Source: Actinomycetes bacterium (GTDB lineage: Bacteria; Actinomycetota; Thermoleophilia; RBG-16-64-13). From it: a stretch of 42,087 nucleotides of DNA. Shown one piece after another: positions 41,131-42,087 of this stretch; position 1 is the first letter of the stretch; each line of letters begins with the position of its first letter. The stretch lies in the NCBI GenBank assembly GCA_021802965.1, contig JAJZQZ010000004.1, forward strand, positions 1-42,087. The letters run 5' to 3'. The notes beneath the pieces were generated by a model, which saw only the letters and a list, made by a program, of their open reading frames with translations, searched no databases and was not told the origin of the DNA. The translations under genes were made by a program, and so were the position numbers.

Positions 41131-42087
41131 ATGGCACCAAGGATAGGGATCGTTCGGATCGGCTTGATTCTCGTGTTGACAGCGGCGCTCGCATTCGCAC
41201 TGGCCGCATGCGGCGGCAGTACTACCACTACTAGCGGCGCGCCGGGCACCACAACGGCCGGGGGCGTCGCCACCACCTCCGCATCGAGCGGAGAGCCCAT
41301 CACCATCGGCTTCTCCGGTCCCCTCACGGGGAACGGCGCGTCGGTGGGCCAGGACTACCTGAACGGCGTCAACCTGTATCTCGACAAGGTCAACGCCGCC
41401 GGCGGCATCAATGGCCGGCAGGTGAAGGTGATGGCCGAGGACGACGTCATGGATCCCAAGAACTCCACCACGGTCGCTCAGAAGCTGGTGGACGCCAAGG
41501 TGGCCGGCGTGATCGGTCCCCTGACCAGCGGCACCGCCATCCCCACCCTGAAGATCTACGGTGACGCCAACATCCCGCAGCTGACTCCGGCAAGCAACCC
41601 GGACGTCACCGCGCAGGGCTTCGGCCACGTCTTCCGCGTCGATCCTGACGACTTCGCCCAGGGCGGCAACATCGGCTATTACGTGTACAGCAAGCTGGGG
41701 GCCAAGAAGGCCGCCATCATCCATGACAAGCAGGCCTTCGGCCAGGGCGTGGCCGAGCAGTTCCAGAAAGCCTTCGAAGCCGCGGGCGGCACCACCACCA
41801 GCGTCAACGGCATCACGCCCGGCGACGTGGACTTCCGCTCGGTCCTGACCAAGGTCGCCTCCGAGAACCCCGACGTCATCTACTACGGCGGCGTCGCCGC
41901 CGAAGCCGGCCTCATCGTCAAGCAGATGCGCGAGGCGGGCATGAAGCAGATCTTCTTCGGACCGGACCAGATCTACGGCCCCGAGTTCATCAAGATCGGC
42001 GGCGCCGCGGCGGAGGGCACCTACATCAGCTATCAGGGCGCTCCCCTGGACAGCTCTCCGGCGCTGAAGGCCTTCACCGAGGAGTTC
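41131..42087 (+). CDS. LivK-type ABC transporter substrate-binding lipoprotein (3' partial)
   Basis: 319 codons from ATG 41131 (AGGAGGG five bases upstream), open to the right edge. Signal peptide with lipobox LAFALAACGGS, Thr-rich linker, then the branched-chain amino-acid/amide binding fold: ITIGFSGPLTGNGASVGQDY, GVNLYLDKVNAAGGINGRQV, VAGVIGPLTSGTAIPTL, QLTPASNPDVTAQGFGHVFR, KKAAIIHDKQAFGQGVAEQF and PDVIYYGGVAAEAGLIVKQM. The remaining transporter genes presumably lie beyond the window. Confidence 0.95.
   Translation, partial: MAPRIGIVRIGLILVLTAALAFALAACGGSTTTTSGAPGTTTAGGVATTSASSGEPITIGFSGPLTGNGASVGQDYLNGVNLYLDKVNAAGGINGRQVKVMAEDDVMDPKNSTTVAQKLVDAKVAGVIGPLTSGTAIPTLKIYGDANIPQLTPASNPDVTAQGFGHVFRVDPDDFAQGGNIGYYVYSKLGAKKAAIIHDKQAFGQGVAEQFQKAFEAAGGTTTSVNGITPGDVDFRSVLTKVASENPDVIYYGGVAAEAGLIVKQMREAGMKQIFFGPDQIYGPEFIKIGGAAAEGTYISYQGAPLDSSPALKAFTEEF

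Noticed and set aside
1-42087. CRISPR arrays, insertion sequences or attachment sites, including at the tRNA-Ala
   Set aside because: No regularly spaced repeats, transposase or integrase genes, or duplicated tRNA ends were seen.

Overview
The window is high-GC DNA (roughly two thirds G+C by eye) with dense, often overlapping genes (ATGA/GTGA junctions), many GTG starts and one likely TTG start. Thr-rich lipoprotein linkers, a class D/E-type sortase, SLH domains, PhoB-type direct repeats, a CpsB-type PHP phosphatase and Asp23/SHOCT/NfeD/SPFH genes suggest a deep-branching, anaerobic or facultative Gram-positive, most likely Actinomycetota. That placement is inference. No phage, insertion sequence or CRISPR array is visible.

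Layout. 3-5579 (+): a Hdr/Qmo-like electron-transfer cluster with a GltD-HdrA fusion cut by the left edge, a second HdrA, a small winged-helix protein, a DsrE-type protein and a QmoC-like HdrC-HdrE fusion. 5626-8799 (+): an OmpR-type two-component system, tandem 11-bp repeats of the kind such regulators bind, a secreted protein, and a CcmH-like cytochrome c maturation protein. 8808-8880 (-): tRNA-Ala(CGC). 8999-14610 (-): a run encoding a CPBP protease, HypC, SPFH and NfeD proteins, a GNAT-like protein, Asp23, a metallophosphoesterase and a small membrane protein. 14700-19599: an inositol-monophosphatase-like gene converging on a TM-HEAT protein gene at a strong bidirectional hairpin, then PHP phosphatase, sortase, SHOCT and MarR genes. 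19807-27680 (+): one tightly packed run of polyprenyl synthase, two zinc alcohol dehydrogenases, selA, selB and an MFS transporter.

27730-32315 (-) is the most unusual part. A hemerythrin gene is followed by a FrnE/DsbA-family gene whose redox motif reads U-P-F-C: the first Cys of CPFC is an in-frame TGA, followed at the expected distance by a SECIS-like hairpin. With selA and selB a few hundred to a few thousand bases away, this is very probably a selenoprotein. Upstream lies a surface protein gene (signal peptide, three SLH domains, two rhodanese domains, one CxxCH) that ends at a TGA. The same frame continues past it into a ten-heme cytochrome with no signal peptide of its own, and another SECIS-like hairpin follows that TGA. 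The two reading frames may encode one surface sulfurtransferase/multiheme cytochrome of about 1,051 residues made by UGA recoding, or one gene split by a stop codon.

32576-42087 (+): a LolA-like secreted protein with an ABC-2 exporter, then a ribose-type ABC importer behind a good promoter/operator, a FadR-type GntR regulator with its own promoter/operator, and a LivK-type binding protein cut by the right edge. The Hdr/Qmo cluster, DsrE protein, rhodaneses, multiheme cytochrome and CcmH fit sulfur- or quinone-linked anaerobic electron transport. That link between separate loci is inferred, not shown.
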